In this document: positions 23,034 to 23,925 of the stretch, piece by piece
Position numbering within the stretch: the first letter of the stretch is position 1
Layout: each line of letters opens with the position of its first letter
IMG/VR virus record: IMGVR_UViG_3300047095_001742
Coordinates: 1-23,925 of that record
Strand: one strand, 5' to 3'
Source: a virus
Length of the DNA stretch: 23,925 nt
The notes under the pieces: model-generated
The model's database searches: none
Told to the model about the DNA's origin: nothing
Seen by the model: only the letters and a program-made list of their open reading frames with translations
Translations under genes and position numbers: made by a program

Positions 23034-23041
23034 GTATAATA
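23034..23041 (+). promoter_or_regulatory. GTATAATA promoter before the 171-residue acidic protein
   Basis: TGGTATAAT has an extended -10 (TG-G) and a perfect TATAAT at 23035-23040. A TTGAAA at 23011-23016 gives an 18-nt spacer, so this is the best sigma70-like promoter in the window. The leader to ATG 23064 would be about 17 nt. Confidence 0.7.
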
Positions 23042-23063
23042 TCTTAACAAAACAAAGATATTT

Positions 23064-23579
23064 ATGTCAAACGAAACTGTAACTCAAGAAGAGCAAATTT
23101 TAGAACCAGTTGATCAAATCACTGATGCATCGCCAGAGGTTGAAGCGCCTCAACAAGAATTATCCGAAATCGAAACACTTAAAAACCAAAGACGTGGTCA
23201 TTTTGATGTTCCATCAATGACACAAGACGATCTTAAGTGGTTGAGAAATTTCTTAAAAAACAATGTTGAATTTACTGGACCTAACGAAGCTTTCGTTATT
23301 CTACAGAATCATAACATGTTATTGGGAGAAATTGAAAACCATAAAGGCGAAGGTAAAAACTCTGAGGCTAGTCCAGTTAGACTTCCTGCTGCATGTATCG
23401 AATCTTGCCTGTATTTCTTAAACCGTGCAAAATTCACAGGTTTACACAATGCACAAGCACTATTCAAAGTTTCTTTTCAATTAAACAGTGCCTACTCTAA
23501 AGTTCACGAGATTGACAAAGCAATTAAAACTTTGGAAACTCCAGCTGAGGCTCCGCAAACTGAAGAAACTCCCGCCTAA
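23064..23579 (+). CDS. Acidic unknown protein (171 aa)
   Basis: I do not recognise it. The first 40 residues are acidic and disordered-looking (EEQILEPVDQITDASPEVEA), the middle is a compact helical domain (about 50-150, with LRNFLKNNVEFTGPNEAFVI), and the C-terminus is another acidic Pro/Glu/Thr tail. There is one pair of Cys residues about 6 apart. It has its own sigma70-like promoter and is followed by a strong terminator, so it forms a single-gene unit. The promoter class is the same as for the ligase, so I would guess an early or middle-expressed accessory or DNA-metabolism protein; this is inference only. Confidence 0.75.
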   Translation: MSNETVTQEEQILEPVDQITDASPEVEAPQQELSEIETLKNQRRGHFDVPSMTQDDLKWLRNFLKNNVEFTGPNEAFVILQNHNMLLGEIENHKGEGKNSEASPVRLPAACIESCLYFLNRAKFTGLHNAQALFKVSFQLNSAYSKVHEIDKAIKTLETPAEAPQTEETPA

Positions 23580-23604
23580 TTAATTGGCGTCTTTTTATAT
23601 AGCT

Positions 23605-23632
23605 AAAGGAGACCTTTTTGGTCTCCTTTTTT
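23605..23632 (+). terminator. Intrinsic terminator before the ligase gene
   Basis: A 10-bp stem AAAGGAGACC/GGTCTCCTTT (23605-23614 and 23620-23629) closes a T5 loop and leads into a T-run ending at 23632. The ligase promoter follows directly. Confidence 0.9.
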
Positions 23633-23640
23633 GTATAATA
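23633..23640 (+). promoter_or_regulatory. GTATAATA promoter before the ligase, predicted leaderless
   Basis: TATAAT at 23634-23639 is followed by exactly 6 nt and then ATG at 23646, the same geometry as at 16518/16530. The motif begins directly after the terminator's T-run. Confidence 0.6.
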
Positions 23641-23645
23641 TGTAT

Positions 23646-23925
23646 ATGAACAATCTTAAATCAATCCAGGACTTTATTGAGGCAATGAATGTAACTTCAT
23701 CGACCAATGATAAAAAAGCAGTCCTTCAGCAATTTAGTAGCCCATACCTTAAAAAGATTTTAGAGTACACTTATTCTCCATTTAAGCAGTATTATGTTAC
23801 GCCAGCTAATCTAAAAAAACATTCAGAATTATTAACCCAGGGATATATTGATATATTCTCTCTTCTAGATGACCTGAATGACAGGCGTATCACTGGCAAC
23901 ACTGCAATCGCCTATGTGAATGGAT
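23646..23925 (+). CDS. ATP-dependent DNA ligase, T4 gp30-like, N-terminal fragment
   Basis: The first 93 codons of a T4-type DNA ligase run off the window edge. This region covers part of the N-terminal DNA-binding domain. It matches T4 ligase in the TYSPFKQYYVTPANLKK stretch (T4: TYSRGLQYYIKKWP), in an FSLLDDLNDRRITGN segment (T4: LDFIEFTLATRKLTGN) and in TGNTAIAYVNG (T4: TGNAAIEELTG). The catalytic lysine and nucleotidyltransferase core lie beyond the end of the window. An in-frame ATG at 23640 would add two residues (Met-Tyr), but it overlaps the -10 element; the ATG at 23646 coincides with the predicted transcription start. The ligase is preceded by a terminator and its own promoter, so its expression should be independent of upstream genes. 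Confidence 0.85.
   Translation, partial: MNNLKSIQDFIEAMNVTSSTNDKKAVLQQFSSPYLKKILEYTYSPFKQYYVTPANLKKHSELLTQGYIDIFSLLDDLNDRRITGNTAIAYVNG

Noticed and set aside
1-23925. tRNA genes, CRISPR arrays, insertion sequences, integrase or attachment sites
   Set aside because: Read by eye, I saw no cloverleaf-like sequence, regularly spaced repeats, transposase or integrase motifs. Gene-free gaps are all short.

Overview
This window is a compact, AT-rich, one-direction stretch of a T4-like (myovirus-type) tailed phage genome. I place it there from recognisable T4-like proteins: a large terminase with every ATPase and nuclease motif intact, a gp16-like small terminase directly upstream, gp6-like and gp26-like baseplate proteins, a PhoH ATPase, and the first 93 codons of a T4-type ATP-dependent DNA ligase at the right edge. 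Every supported gene is on the + strand. Almost no gene has a Shine-Dalgarno sequence and start codons follow A/T-rich triplets. Together with the phage-encoded ribosomal protein bS21, this points to a Bacteroidota host. That host call is inference.

Layout. 1-198: tail end of an upstream gene, apparently frame-broken. 253-5131: gp6-like baseplate wedge, a small unknown, the terminase pair and a small helical protein. 5135-8030: PhoH, a two-domain (ECF-type) sigma factor and three membrane proteins. 8064-10435: a virion-type protein whose reading frame is broken near its 3' end, an unknown protein, a gp26-like baseplate hub protein and a small overlapping partner. 10480-15540: four probable virion proteins, the last ending at a strong terminator. 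15629-17609: an accessory pair, an FkbM methyltransferase and a glycosyltransferase, separated by terminators. 17636-22350: three large late proteins whose N-termini resemble T4 capsid-targeting sequences. 22354-23027: bS21 and a Nudix hydrolase. 23064-23925: an unknown acidic protein and the ligase.

Two promoter-like motifs recur and divide the genes by likely function. An ATAAATAA(C/T)AAAAA motif, close to the T4 late box TATAAATA, lies 16-23 nt before seven starts, most of them structural genes. A GTATAATA motif lies before the methyltransferase, the glycosyltransferase, the 171-residue acidic protein and the ligase, usually just after a terminator. At the glycosyltransferase and ligase starts (and, with a weaker -10, at 11789) the ATG is exactly where transcription should begin, predicting leaderless mRNAs. 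The phage sigma factor is the obvious candidate reader of the late motif, and bS21 could adapt host ribosomes to SD-less or leaderless phage mRNAs.

The most interesting hypothesis is a capsid-cargo module at 17636-23027. Four proteins, including the Nudix enzyme, carry short N-terminal peptides with an (L/I)xE-like site, and the 867-residue protein contains a second internal copy, as if two cargo proteins had been fused. No tRNA, CRISPR array, insertion sequence or minus-strand gene was seen, and no gene-free stretch exceeds 300 bases.
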